From Aphrocallistes beatrix (Eukaryota; Porifera; Hexactinellida; Sceptrulophora; Aphrocallistidae), in the NCBI GenBank assembly GCA_963281255.1, contig OY725503.1, forward strand, positions 3,782,001-3,846,000: 64,000 bases of DNA. Reading direction: 5' to 3'. A program made the position numbers and the translations under genes. Position 1 is the first letter of the stretch; each line of letters starts with the position of its first letter. Below are positions 10,438-20,314 of this stretch, one piece after another. The notes under the pieces are model-generated. The model ran no database searches, was not told the DNA's origin, and saw only the letters and a program-made list of their open reading frames with translations.

Positions 10438-11901
10438 TTGCTTCAGAATAAATCGAATAAAGTTGATAGATCAAATACTACAAGAAGAAAAGATTTAAAT
10501 ACAAATTCAAGTAAACCTATAGAGTGAAAGCTCAAATTACCAGCGAATACTAATGCTTGTTGCGGATATTGTACGTTAAATTTATCAGTGATAAGAATAG
10601 ATAAGTTCAGAGTATTATTAGATTGCCAGGGTAAAGTTAGTAAAGGAAGAGGTGATTACTTTCCAACGAATTTAAATTAAATAATATGTAATGTCAAATG
10701 TTTGATTGAACTGTGGGAGTTACCTGTGTTTCCAAATCGTAAAATATCAAGTCGTTCAATAAAAAACAAGAAAAATCGCGCTCGTTGCGAATAAAAGTAA
10801 TAAAAAGAAAAGTCGGAAATGCAAATCACATATGCGAATTTCGCATTTATCCTCTATTTATCTAAACGAAAACCGCAAATCAGTAAAGCATTAGTTGACT
10901 CACCTTTTAGTTCCAATTCCAATGAATCAGTTGATAGTCAGATTATACAATCGATACTGAAAGTTTAATGCAAGTTTCAACTTGTCGTATATATAGCAGA
11001 GCTGGCATTCTTCAACTAGGATCCGATTAACTAGAATGGAATGTACAGCTATACTGAATACCATGTAGAGCTAGATGTAACTAAGGTAGAAATCTGATAT
11101 AAGATTGCAAAGTGGCAGATAGATATGGCTAACTTATCAAATTAAATGAAATAATATTGAATTATATGGTTCGTTATTTTCCATTCAAAGTGAGCGTCAT
11201 CCATGCACGCATAAAATTTCAAAACATACATCAAAATGTCACGACAAATGCATTTTGTGGCTGGATGCATACAACTAGATTACTTTTCGTAGATTTGATT
11301 ATTTAATTAATCATATACTCAATAGTTGCGGCATATCAAGTTTGAAAGTCATTTTTTTCAGAGGGGATGCTAACCATAGATACAGAAACTGTCATTAAAA
11401 GAAACTATTTGTCGCTTCAAATTATGCAAGCATGTTTTGTTGAACAAAACATGCGACAATAAATGTTAATACATTGAAGGTAATTCAAATTTTCGCTGTT
11501 TGATTGGTGCCAAAGAAGATTGGATGTAAATAATATGGATGGAGACAAGCATTTCTGTTTTGACTAGGAGCTATTAAGACGTTAATTGAAATATAATTAA
11601 TTGTGTTTAAGAAAACACTTCCAGGAATACTATTAACTTTTCTAGCGACCGCAATTCATTACAGGAATGAAGTGTGACCACAAACGTAAATACAAAACGA
11701 ATTAACAATAGAGAATAGTCATTTTATAAACTTCATTATTGTAATGCTATTGTCTTCCTAATTAATTAAAACCTCAAAATACTGTGACTTCCTGATGTCT
11801 ATCAAAATTATTATTAAAATAATAAGTATAATTGAACAATTTAAAAAGATATTAGAATTCATTAAGTGTAAAATGAAGTGAAATGGGTGCTTAGTATTGC
11901 T
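10438..11901. other. Intergenic region with a short perfect palindrome
   Basis: About 1.46 kb of AT-rich DNA lies upstream of the MLF gene and downstream of the GRXCR1-like gene. I see no coding frame. The only structured item is a 25-bp palindrome at 11430-11454. MLF promoter and 5' UTR sequences probably lie near 10440-11000. Confidence 0.5.
11430..11454. repeat. 25-bp palindrome with a 1-base loop
   Basis: The arms GCATGTTTTGTT and AACAAAACATGC are perfect inverse complements separated by a single G. GTCGC (from 11411) and GCGAC further out extend the symmetry loosely. It may be a hairpin-forming scar of a mobile element or a protein-binding dyad. Confidence 0.6.
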
Positions 11902-12573
11902 TCATTCCGGAGCTGAGCATTTGGGGCAGGGAACAAGTCCGATTTCATTACAAGCTGTGCATTTCAAAGCTTTAAACTCGTCAGTAAAATCATTCCGAAC
12001 TCCGTTCTTACTTCCGTTACATAGCTTGCACAAAGCAAACCCAGTGGCATTGCATGTAGTGCATAGACAGGTCAAATCTGAACGCTCACAACCAACGATT
12101 AACTTCTTCAACTCTCCATTATCATTCATTTCCACAATCATCTCGGCATCCCCAACTACCTCACCGTTAATAAACACGACAGGTATCGTCACCTCACCTT
12201 CCAGCCGTTTCCCTAGCTCTGAGATGTAATGCTTGTTCAATGCAATATCTTTCTCAAACACGCGGCATCGATGCGCTTCGAAAATTGACTTAACTTTCTT
12301 ACAGTTATTGTACGTCTCACGTATGGTGCTTAGTGAAGTTGTGTAAACCACAACTTTCCCCTTTTCATGGAAATCATGTAACGGATCTGTTCTCGTCTCG
12401 CTCTGTTTTCGAATGCCCTCGAATTTTGCTATACTTTCCTTAGCGATATTTTTCATGCCTCGTACATCATTGCCCTTATGAATCTCACCGCTAGCATCGT
12501 CGATTTTTAAAGAGTTTCGAATTTTTAAGAACCCAGGGGGGCTGTCTGATGAATACTGTCGTCTTGAAGCCAT
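11902..12573 (-). CDS. GRXCR1: Glutaredoxin domain-containing cysteine-rich protein (GRXCR1-like)
   Basis: This is a 223-residue intronless gene. A glutaredoxin-like domain covers about residues 75-155, with KVVVYTTSL, the phospho-site style TIRETYNNC, EKDIALN and TIPVVFINGEVVGDAEMI. The C-terminal quarter has four CxxC pairs (CTTC, CKLC, CTAC, CPKC), and ALKCTACNE is a nearly exact family block. The redox CPYC motif is absent: the position reads TSLS, as in the plant and animal relatives of this family, so classical disulphide reduction is unlikely. In vertebrates GRXCR1 controls actin bundles in sensory-cell stereocilia. An older role in actin-based protrusions is possible here (inference). 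The gene lies 110 bp downstream of the NOL9 stop on the same strand. Confidence 0.9.
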   Translation of the reverse strand: MASRRQYSSDSPPGFLKIRNSLKIDDASGEIHKGNDVRGMKNIAKESIAKFEGIRKQSETRTDPLHDFHEKGKVVVYTTSLSTIRETYNNCKKVKSIFEAHRCRVFEKDIALNKHYISELGKRLEGEVTIPVVFINGEVVGDAEMIVEMNDNGELKKLIVGCERSDLTCLCTTCNATGFALCKLCNGSKNGVRNDFTDEFKALKCTACNEIGLVPCPKCSAPE

Positions 12574-12683
12574 TGACTATGCCAGTATATAATATAGAAT
12601 GCGTAAAATGTTGATAATATTCGACATATAATGATCATACCACGCGATCACAATCAATAACTTCAACTACAAGATTGGAATAA

Positions 12684-14522
12684 TTATAATAATTTATGAA
12701 AATCAGGTCTACTAAAGGATCTAGGCGTCTTCAGTTGTTTGTTGGCCTTCCTATGCTTAGTGGCTTTGCTCTTAGTCTTCACACTTTTCAGAGTATAGAA
12801 ACTAGACTCGTCTAATTTCCGCAGAAGATAAAAAGATTGGCATAGAGTGTGTGAACCGATCATAATAACATTCACTTTTTTAAGGTTAACTGATTTCACT
12901 GGAGTTGTTACAATTAGTTTTTTCTCTTTTTCGTTGATATAACGCACGAAACCTAAACCAAGGCAAGTGCAAATCTCAGTCGGTCCCAAAAACTTTATAT
13001 TTTCACCCAAAATGCTCACTTCTTCCAAAGAAGAATCAGCGTTAACTTCACCTAATCCGATAATATTAGCATTTAAGACCTCAAGAAGATGCGAGTTTGG
13101 AAAGTCAACTGAGACTTTTTGGTACAAGAAGTTCTGTATCGAAATTGCGTAAAGAGGGCATTGAAATAGAATTTCTTCCAAGTAGTTAAAAGGTGAGTTA
13201 AACTTGAGATTCTTTGAAAAGTAGGTAATCAAACTGAGTGTGCGAAACTCTATAGGAGAGAACCCGGGTGTTTTTACCAATGGAGTGACTGAGGACAGAA
13301 AGGATTTCATTGGATAGAGAAGACACGTCTCTTTACTAGGGACATATTCCGTGGTAATTTCGTCTATGCTACATTTCATCACCTCGACAGTGTAAGGTGG
13401 ATTCTCAATTCCACGTGTGTATATACGATTACGGTTTATCTGAGTCGAGCCTAGATTGCTGCACCAGTCCGATTTATCTGCTATGTATTTCGCAATTATA
13501 ACTGATGGTCTGGATAGAGAGATGATATCTGCTAACAGACCTATCCCCAAACCTTCTACCCATCCGCACGAATTAATGATAATAGGAATGTCGACCTCCT
13601 CGTTATAGAGTAAACGTACACTATCCAGCATTTTCATTATGATATCTATGTACAATCTGGGATTCGAACTGGGAGTTGTTGAGCCGAAGAAATAGTTCAT
13701 TTCTGAGGACAGTTTATGGGTGTATGCCGGGCCAAGTTTAGGCTTAGTGAGTGCTTGTACGCCTAGTGTGCCTGTGGGGAGGAACTCAGGTTGTCCTGGA
13801 TCGCATTCGATGTAGAACACAGCTTGGTGAGTGTTGAGGAGATAGTTAGATAGGTAGAGGCTGAAGGTTGATTTTCCAGCGCCTTTTGGACCGCAAACCA
13901 ACACTTTAGGAGATGAACGTTTCGAAATATTGTCGATTATACTCTCCCAATGTGTGGCGACTTTAGGTGTTAAGAGACTTTTCGCGGTTTTTAACGGATA
14001 AAAGAATGGTAGAATGGGACTAGAATTTGCTGGTTGGAATAAGTTCTTAAACCTTTTGCGTGTGAGAAAGGCAATCGGGATTGAAGCAGACTTAATTAAA
14101 CAAAGAGAGACGAAGTTAAGTTCATCTACCTCTGACAATTTAAAAAGTATTCTCTCAGAATCTGTTTCTGACATGCCGTATTTTGAATTAGTCCTAGCTG
14201 CAAACAAGAATTCCTCTAAAGATTGTATGTCCTTATAAGGGCAATCTGCGAATTGAGCAGTCGAGTGAGTGACATAAGTTGGGTGTGTCGCGGTGGAGCA
14301 TATTCGAGAGTACTTTCCATCTGGGCTTAAAATACTCCCGTGAACCTTCAAACTGCCGTAGAGAACTCGGACACGGATACATCCGATAAAGTGTAGAGTC
14401 GAACTCTCATGGAATGCTACGTATAAACGCGATCTGCTGTCGTTATAAATATATTGCACCGGGGTATCCGATGGAATGTCGACTGTTTCTACATTCGAAA
14501 TTGTTGACTGATCAACCTCCAT
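12684..14522 (-). CDS. NOL9: Polynucleotide 5'-hydroxyl-kinase NOL9/GRC3
   Basis: NOL9 phosphorylates 5'-OH RNA ends in the nucleolus and supports removal of ITS2 from pre-rRNA. I choose the ATG at 14522-14520 (MEVDQSTISNVE), giving 612 residues. The frame stays open upstream to 14714, but those 64 codons encode a hydrophobic stretch rich in F, L and Y that does not fit a nucleolar protein and looks like translated 5' UTR. The kinase core begins with a Walker A motif CGPKGAGKST (about residues 209-218). It is followed by the family block ECDPGQPEFLPTGTLGV, the substrate-lid region, and INSCGWVEGLGIGLLADII, which matches the NTMGWV region of human NOL9. The C-terminus is strongly basic, ending near KTKSKATKHRKANKQ, as expected for nucleolar targeting. 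No introns. Confidence 0.92.
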   Translation of the reverse strand: MEVDQSTISNVETVDIPSDTPVQYIYNDSRSRLYVAFHESSTLHFIGCIRVRVLYGSLKVHGSILSPDGKYSRICSTATHPTYVTHSTAQFADCPYKDIQSLEEFLFAARTNSKYGMSETDSERILFKLSEVDELNFVSLCLIKSASIPIAFLTRKRFKNLFQPANSSPILPFFYPLKTAKSLLTPKVATHWESIIDNISKRSSPKVLVCGPKGAGKSTFSLYLSNYLLNTHQAVFYIECDPGQPEFLPTGTLGVQALTKPKLGPAYTHKLSSEMNYFFGSTTPSSNPRLYIDIIMKMLDSVRLLYNEEVDIPIIINSCGWVEGLGIGLLADIISLSRPSVIIAKYIADKSDWCSNLGSTQINRNRIYTRGIENPPYTVEVMKCSIDEITTEYVPSKETCLLYPMKSFLSSVTPLVKTPGFSPIEFRTLSLITYFSKNLKFNSPFNYLEEILFQCPLYAISIQNFLYQKVSVDFPNSHLLEVLNANIIGLGEVNADSSLEEVSILGENIKFLGPTEICTCLGLGFVRYINEKEKKLIVTTPVKSVNLKKVNVIMIGSHTLCQSFYLLRKLDESSFYTLKSVKTKSKATKHRKANKQLKTPRSFSRPDFHKLL

Positions 14523-14763
14523 TTGCACTAATTTAGAAATATGTTTTATTATATTAATAGTCGCAAGAAACCAACTTTGAATATATAAGTATGATTTGAT
14601 AATAAATTTAGCAAAAAGAAAAGTAAGAAATAAGCGAAAGTTGGATAGAAATAAGAAGTGTCTGCTGACAACACAATACAATCTAAATAGGTCATAAGAG
14701 GATAAATAGGACATAGATTAGTCTTCAAGTGAGTAGCGAAAGAAGCTAAGAGAGAAAGATGGG

Positions 14764-15327
14764 TTATTGCACGTCACGGAGTTTGCCAAAACTCATTCCA
14801 GCCTGATTCGCTCCAGAATTGGTCCCCATCTGTAGACCAATGATACCATCACCCTTCTTCATCTGCTTGTCTGAAAAATTCCTTGGATCCCCCTCTGCCT
14901 CTTTCACACCTAGTGCAGGTCCCTTGTACCCATGTTTCTGCGCGCAACGCCCGACCGCATCAATGCACACTATTACCTGACCGACATTAGTACCGTCAAA
15001 CAGGTCAGCTGTCTGGAAAAGATTCACATCAGCGACACCGTAAGCCTTGGCAGCTGTCAGGAAGTTAGATATGTTCTCCATTTGCTTGAAAGGTGCTGTT
15101 CCTTCGTTGATTTTCTTCACACAACCTGCCTTCAAGGTGTTCATCAGCTGACATAAGATGACACCGTCTTTCAAAATCGCACCGAAATCTTGACTGCTCG
15201 GTAGAGACTTTCGCAAAATAGCTGAGATCCAAGCTCTCTCTTCTTTCTCAAGTTTAGAATCGTATTTTCCAGCTTTTTTCTTTTCAAGTTCAGCGGTATA
15301 ACCATATCCACCTGGTCTAGAAGCCAT
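14764..15327 (-). CDS. TAGLN: Transgelin/calponin-family actin-binding protein
   Basis: This is a 187-residue intronless gene with the size and layout of transgelin (SM22). A single calponin-homology domain covers about residues 25-135, with RAWISAILRKSLP, FGAILKDGVILCQLMN, ISNFLTAAKAYGV and LFQTADLFDGTNVGQVI. One calponin-like repeat follows at the C-terminus: GIIGLQMGTNSGANQAGM. Transgelins bind and bundle F-actin in contractile and migrating cells. The N-terminus MASRPGGYGYTAELEKK is typical. Its stop is 242 bp upstream of the chosen NOL9 start on the same strand. Confidence 0.95.
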   Translation of the reverse strand: MASRPGGYGYTAELEKKKAGKYDSKLEKEERAWISAILRKSLPSSQDFGAILKDGVILCQLMNTLKAGCVKKINEGTAPFKQMENISNFLTAAKAYGVADVNLFQTADLFDGTNVGQVIVCIDAVGRCAQKHGYKGPALGVKEAEGDPRNFSDKQMKKGDGIIGLQMGTNSGANQAGMSFGKLRDVQ

Positions 15328-16359
15328 GGCGCTATGCTGTATAGAAATTTTAGTGTTTATATCAAGCCAATTTAGTTCGGTATTTATGTCGAATTATTCA
15401 CTAATGTCTACTGGTACGATTTGGAATGAAAATTAGTTTGATGATCAAATCGTGTGTAAACGCAGCAAATAGATTGTAATATATTACATCTGAATTAAGT
15501 ATAATTGATTGACGTAATTACAGTTGATTCAGTCACAGGAAACACTTCAAGCTATGACGAGTGTACATAAATTAGAATTATAACGAATTAATGGCACAAT
15601 AACGTGCAAAAGAGGCCATCTGTGATTGCATGTTTAACTTAAAGGATGTTTAAATTTATGTGCCAGTGGAATAGTTTCCAGATAAAACAGTTTTGTCGCA
15701 TTTTTAATTAGAAATTAGCTAAAAATCAGTGACAATAACATTGTGAATGATCACGACGCAAAAAAGAAGTTGAATCTACGACAAGAATCTGTTGAGGCTG
15801 CATTTCTGCAAGATTGCTTGAAGCTACGCGAATCTAACTTCTAACCAGAGGAACCAGGGATCTGAAACATTTGATTCGTGGTGCTTTGATCTTAATAATT
15901 AAATCTAATTGGAAGCTCTCTGATAAGAGCATGGGTGGATGAAAGGGAGGACAAATCTTGCCAAATACCACCTCCCAATACTCAATGTGAAATTAGAATA
16001 ACCACATATTAACAAATGCATTTATTACGCGGGCGTTTTTAACTGAAAAAGTTATAGTGATAAAATTTGAATTAATTTTAGTAGATACAAAAAAAGGAGG
16101 AATAATGTACACAACACACTGATAATAACAATAATTAATATTATTAATGACAAGACAAACACAGGTGTATAACTATTCATTCTATAGTATCAGTAAATTA
16201 ATGTATATTGGATAGGAAGTACCTAAAAAGCTTACTTCTAATTGTAAAAAATGTATTTACAATACATCGTCTCTTGTTTAACCAGGATAAATAGGATTTG
16301 ATAGAGACAGCAGTATAAACATACATCTTTACAGGTAGTAGGATGTTATCAGAACGCTG
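15328..16359. other. Intergenic region, nothing recognised
   Basis: About 1 kb of AT-rich DNA between the PP2A B56 stop and the transgelin start. It should hold the transgelin promoter and the B56 3' UTR. I see no gene-like frame or repeat. Confidence 0.5.
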
Positions 16360-18240
16360 TTATTTTGAAGTGGTGATATTCTCTTTGTCAACATGGTGCA
16401 CGAGCGCATCATAGACTGTTGGGTCTTGCGGTAGGGCACTTTTCCTTCGTTTTAAATCAACCAGTAACTTCTTGTTCCCTCGGATCTGTGTTTGTTCGTC
16501 GTTTATTTTCTTGATCGGCACTGATTCAAATCCCCTAGCTTGTTCCTGCTGGATCTGATTCGAAAGGTTGGAGAGGATACTTTCAAAAACGCGGGCATTC
16601 GGGTGTTTACGCGCCACTTCAATTATTAGCTGCCAATCCTTCTGCTTTTTCATTACCCGACTTCCCTCGTTCTCTTTGTTCTGCCTATAAATACTGCTGC
16701 ACTCGTCGAACAAACTTTGATTCATGTCCATAAACAGTTTCATCGCATTGTAAACCAACCCCGATATCGTCTTATTCCAATGCGTGGTGGCACTAACTTG
16801 GAGCGATTCGAACATGATGGGGAGGATGGTGTCAACATTCTCGTTGATGAGACTCATGATGTACTCGTTGTTCCAATAGTAGAGCGCGCGTTCGCAAACC
16901 TGAAAATGTGGACTCATTACGCAACGTGCAATTTGCTTAAAAAGATCTCTCTGGATTTTCCCGAACTCGGTCGGTTCGATGACGTCGAGTATTTCCTCCA
17001 TTTCATTCAGGAACATTACTTCTTTCGGACTATCTGTTTTGGGCCAAAACTTGAGTAGCCCTTTCATGACGGGTTCGGTGAGGGTGGGGTCTTTCTCCAG
17101 AAATTGGACGATACAGTAGGCGAGCTGTGGATGGTAAATGCTCAGGGAGCGGCCTTTGTGCAGTGGGATCAACACGTGGAGGAGGAAGGTCTTGTGCTCG
17201 TCTTTCAAGGGTAAAGCGAAACCGTTTATGATAGAGCCTAGGATTTCCAGAAGTTCTGCGATCCCATTATGCTTTTCGCTCTCGTAGATGTAATGGTAGA
17301 AAATATTATTTATTTGCTTACGTACGTACGCCCGGAGACCAAGGAATTTCCCATAGATTCGGTGAAGGATGGTTTTGAGGTAGTCGCGTTCTCGTGGATC
17401 TTCACTATCAAACAGGTTTAGGAGTTGAATCACGAATTTCTGCTCGATATACTTCTTACCGAATTGAGGTGAAAAGTCAGCTGATTCGAGGAAGCGTAAG
17501 AAGAACTCATACACAACTTGGAGGTGTGGCCAGGAGGCCTCCAGCGTGGGTTCGTCCTCTTCTGGGTCAAATTCTGCCCCATTCGGGTTGGTAGCGGGTG
17601 GTAGGGAACGGAATGTGTTAGTAGCGAACATTCTACACGCATCAGGGTAAATGGCGTCAGTTATCACACCTTTATTGCTCATTACGAAGTCGGCGCACTC
17701 GTTTAGGGAAGCTCGCTTTATTTCCTTGTAACGGATGTCACTCAACGGATCTGCGAAATCGAAGATGATACAACACTGCTGTAGCTTCTGAACGAAGAGA
17801 GCCTCTCGCTCATCAACACTAGCATCTTTGAGTGGGGGTAACTTTTTCAATTCGCGATTGTGTGAGATGTTGTATCGGGACGAACTGGTGCCCCGGGGCT
17901 TCTTCATCATTCCAGGGGGTAACAACTTCTCCCGAATATGCGCGATGGCGTTTGGGGGGTTCAGGGGAAGGTTATCTCGCTGCACGCGCTTTGGAGCTGA
18001 ATCGTTCGTGGCAATGAGGTTCGGTTGCTGTGCAAAGGCCTCAGTGGGATTGGCAGTCGGAGAGGTGGGAGTAGGGGAAGCAGCTTCAGAAGGTAACGAG
18101 TGCTTGCCGGAGTCATTGTTAGTAGCAGCGTTTTGAGCCGTCTTAGCTTCAGCCGCAGCTGCCTTATCCTTTTCCTTATCTTCTTTCTTATCTTTGTCAG
18201 CTTTCTGACCTTTCGGTGTCTTGCTTTTTTTCAGAGGCAT
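16360..18240 (-). CDS. PPP2R5D: PP2A regulatory subunit B56 (delta-like)
   Basis: This is a 626-residue intronless gene. B56 subunits direct protein phosphatase 2A to LxxIxE-containing substrates. A lysine-rich, low-complexity N-terminus ([12 protein letters not shown] to about residue 115) precedes the HEAT-like B56 core. Near-invariant blocks include [58 protein letters not shown] and [19 protein letters not shown]. The C-terminus contains [10 protein letters not shown], equivalent to the RRKSELPQD segment of vertebrate B56-delta, which there carries a PKA-responsive serine. The highly conserved core keeps the peptide-binding face, so the protein should be functional. It is richer in G and C than the surrounding DNA. 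Human paralogues have many introns and this gene has none. Confidence 0.95.
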   Translation of the reverse strand: MPLKKSKTPKGQKADKDKKEDKEKDKAAAAEAKTAQNAATNNDSGKHSLPSEAASPTPTSPTANPTEAFAQQPNLIATNDSAPKRVQRDNLPLNPPNAIAHIREKLLPPGMMKKPRGTSSSRYNISHNRELKKLPPLKDASVDEREALFVQKLQQCCIIFDFADPLSDIRYKEIKRASLNECADFVMSNKGVITDAIYPDACRMFATNTFRSLPPATNPNGAEFDPEEDEPTLEASWPHLQVVYEFFLRFLESADFSPQFGKKYIEQKFVIQLLNLFDSEDPRERDYLKTILHRIYGKFLGLRAYVRKQINNIFYHYIYESEKHNGIAELLEILGSIINGFALPLKDEHKTFLLHVLIPLHKGRSLSIYHPQLAYCIVQFLEKDPTLTEPVMKGLLKFWPKTDSPKEVMFLNEMEEILDVIEPTEFGKIQRDLFKQIARCVMSPHFQVCERALYYWNNEYIMSLINENVDTILPIMFESLQVSATTHWNKTISGLVYNAMKLFMDMNQSLFDECSSIYRQNKENEGSRVMKKQKDWQLIIEVARKHPNARVFESILSNLSNQIQQEQARGFESVPIKKINDEQTQIRGNKKLLVDLKRRKSALPQDPTVYDALVHHVDKENITTSK

Positions 18241-19670
18241 TCTAACTCAAATTTACAAAGAAGCCAATTTAGTATAAACTTTCTAGTAAGCCGCCTCTTA
18301 TAGCAATAAGTCTGGATTCGTATAACTAGCCTACTTATAATATTGCATAGAGATTAGTGAGAAGACAGCTAACTCGCCATAAGATGAATGGTAAACCTGA
18401 ACACTGATAAACCCAGCATATGCTATAGTGGTCGAATAGATTCAGAGCCTATAGAAAACTCACAAGTTTTGTAAAGGACATATGAGCACATTATGGCTAT
18501 TCAATTGGTTTGATTGTATGGATCGGTAAAAAGTAGAATCGCCTTACATTTATATTATATAATTAACTAATCATCAATCTAATCATAACATTAATTCAGT
18601 GTGAAGTTAATGTTGGGTAGGGGTACTGAAGAATTAAATTTCTAACAAAAAGATAATCTTCAACTAAATCAGGGTTAATTCAAGGTTATTTTATCATTTC
18701 ACGCTGAATGCATGCACAAAATATAGGGATTCATAGCAGATTAAATTAGCCGACTAAAAAAACTCAGAAAAAAACTTATACTCCATAATTAATAATGAAA
18801 GTGTGTTGCAATAAACTAAATGTTCGAGTTCACCTTCTTACTAGCCCCCAAGATTACTTATATAAAACTTTGGGGTTCGTAACAGCGGGAAGGTTTATAA
18901 GAATGGGCCAAATAGACTTTACAATTTCCAAGAAAAGGCAATGCAATTCTATCAAATGTTGCATTAGGGAAGTCACACGCTAACAATTCAGGAGAATTTT
19001 ATTCAGTAGAGACAGGGGACTGTATTAGCTCAATTCTATTAATTTATAAGTTCAAGATCAAATAGAAGCTCCATTCAGCATTCTGTATCAGAAAGAAGCT
19101 GTTTATGAAAGTATAGATTAGACCCCACCTAGTATTGTATAAAGGTTAGCGTCCAGGTTTGACGTAAACATAGATAATCTAAACATGTAACACCCTAATT
19201 TATGGAAAGTGCAGAATAGTAAACTAATGGATTTTTTTTTATTAGAACAGTTCTGAAATTAGATTTAAATGGCATGATAGGAGTGTCTACTGCTTTTTAC
19301 AAGCTTTGTTCATAAGGGTGATAAAAAAACTAGTATGATATTTGAATTAATTTAAAACAGCTATACTCTTATGATTATCGTTACAATTATTTATATACTT
19401 TAGCCGAGGGAAAATATAGTCTCCATACGGCCAAAATATTGATCTATTAGCGCGCTTGGTGCATCTCGAGTTATACTCTTATAATGGCAGAGTTATAAAT
19501 CTCTAATGACAAAAAAGGTGACAATGACGTCATGATTCCATGATGAGCTGACATTTTCGTCTGACTCAAACTTGCTCGAGACGGTGACAAAATACTCCTG
19601 TGTGCCAAAAATCAGCTTTTCTCATGACAGTTTTTTTCAATCAATTCGGAACAGAAAAAATATATATATA

Positions 19671-19754
19671 CAATCGACTCCGCTTAATAGGGTCACTGTT
19701 TAATCTAAGCGGTTGACCCGATTAAACAGTTACCCTATTAAGCGGAGTCGACTA
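19671..19754. mobile_element. Short palindromic MITE-like element, pogo/Tigger-style ends
   Basis: Arms 19674-19705 and 19720-19751 are inverse complements over 32 bp with one mismatch; the outer end reads TCGACTCCGCTTAATAGGG. The centre is only about 14 bp. The element is flanked by TA-rich sequence, compatible with insertion at TA. The CTCCGCTTAA core recurs at 28219-28375. Assignment to pogo/Tigger rests on general resemblance of the ends and is inference. Confidence 0.6.
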
Positions 19755-19816
19755 TATATATATATATATACTATATATATATATATATATATAAATAATA
19801 CACTATATATATAAAT
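19754..19816. repeat. TA-rich microsatellite
   Basis: This is an interrupted (TA)n run directly adjoining the palindromic element at 19671-19754. Such runs often mark insertion sites of TA-targeting transposons. Confidence 0.85.
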
Positions 19817-20314
19817 ATCTACACCATCGCGATATCCTACGGTAGAAATCGGACGGTAGAATTTTTCAGGATCGCGGGTACGGACAGAATGTAAGGTAGT
19901 ATACCGTCCATTCCATAAGAGTACCTTCCTATAGGAGCTGCACAAAAACATAAGTGAAATTTCGCGAAAAAATCAGCAAGTGTACTTATACACCATAAAG
20001 GATTTTGAATATCAAACTTGGTAAGATCAGATTACGGATTTCACAGGATCGCGGTATGGCGGATGGATTAACACAAAGAAAAGTACAATTAGGCATCTCG
20101 TCAAAACTTAATTTGAACTTAAATTGAATTATTTCCGCAGCGACATTCTCTCAGCCTCAACCCTGTGTGATATACACAATCTAAAATAACACACAAATAT
20201 AAAAGGGGGATAAGTATATATAATGACATGTTGATCAACATTCAAGCATGCGTGTCTCTGAAACAATTTCGCTAATATACTTAGAGAGTGACATATGAAA
20301 TGTACTTAGGTGAC

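Larger units (their letters stand above)
18241..20314. other. Intergenic region with a short palindromic element and a TA microsatellite
   Basis: About 2.1 kb between two minus-strand genes, BAHD1-like and B56. It holds a pogo-like palindrome at 19671-19754, a (TA)n tract after it, and a CRE-type 8-mer TGACGTCA at 19525-19532. Short open frames here are AT-rich and unrecognisable. Confidence 0.5.

Noticed and set aside
14523-14714. 64-codon N-terminal extension of NOL9
   Set aside because: The extension is hydrophobic and low in charge, unlike the polar N-terminus of a nucleolar kinase; MEVDQSTISN at 14522 is a better start.
18795-18983. 62-codon open frame on the plus strand
   Set aside because: Short, AT-derived, no motif, no splice or polyadenylation context.
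19730-19951. Frame across the TA microsatellite
   Set aside because: Its C-terminal third is translated microsatellite (alternating I/Y), so it is not a gene.
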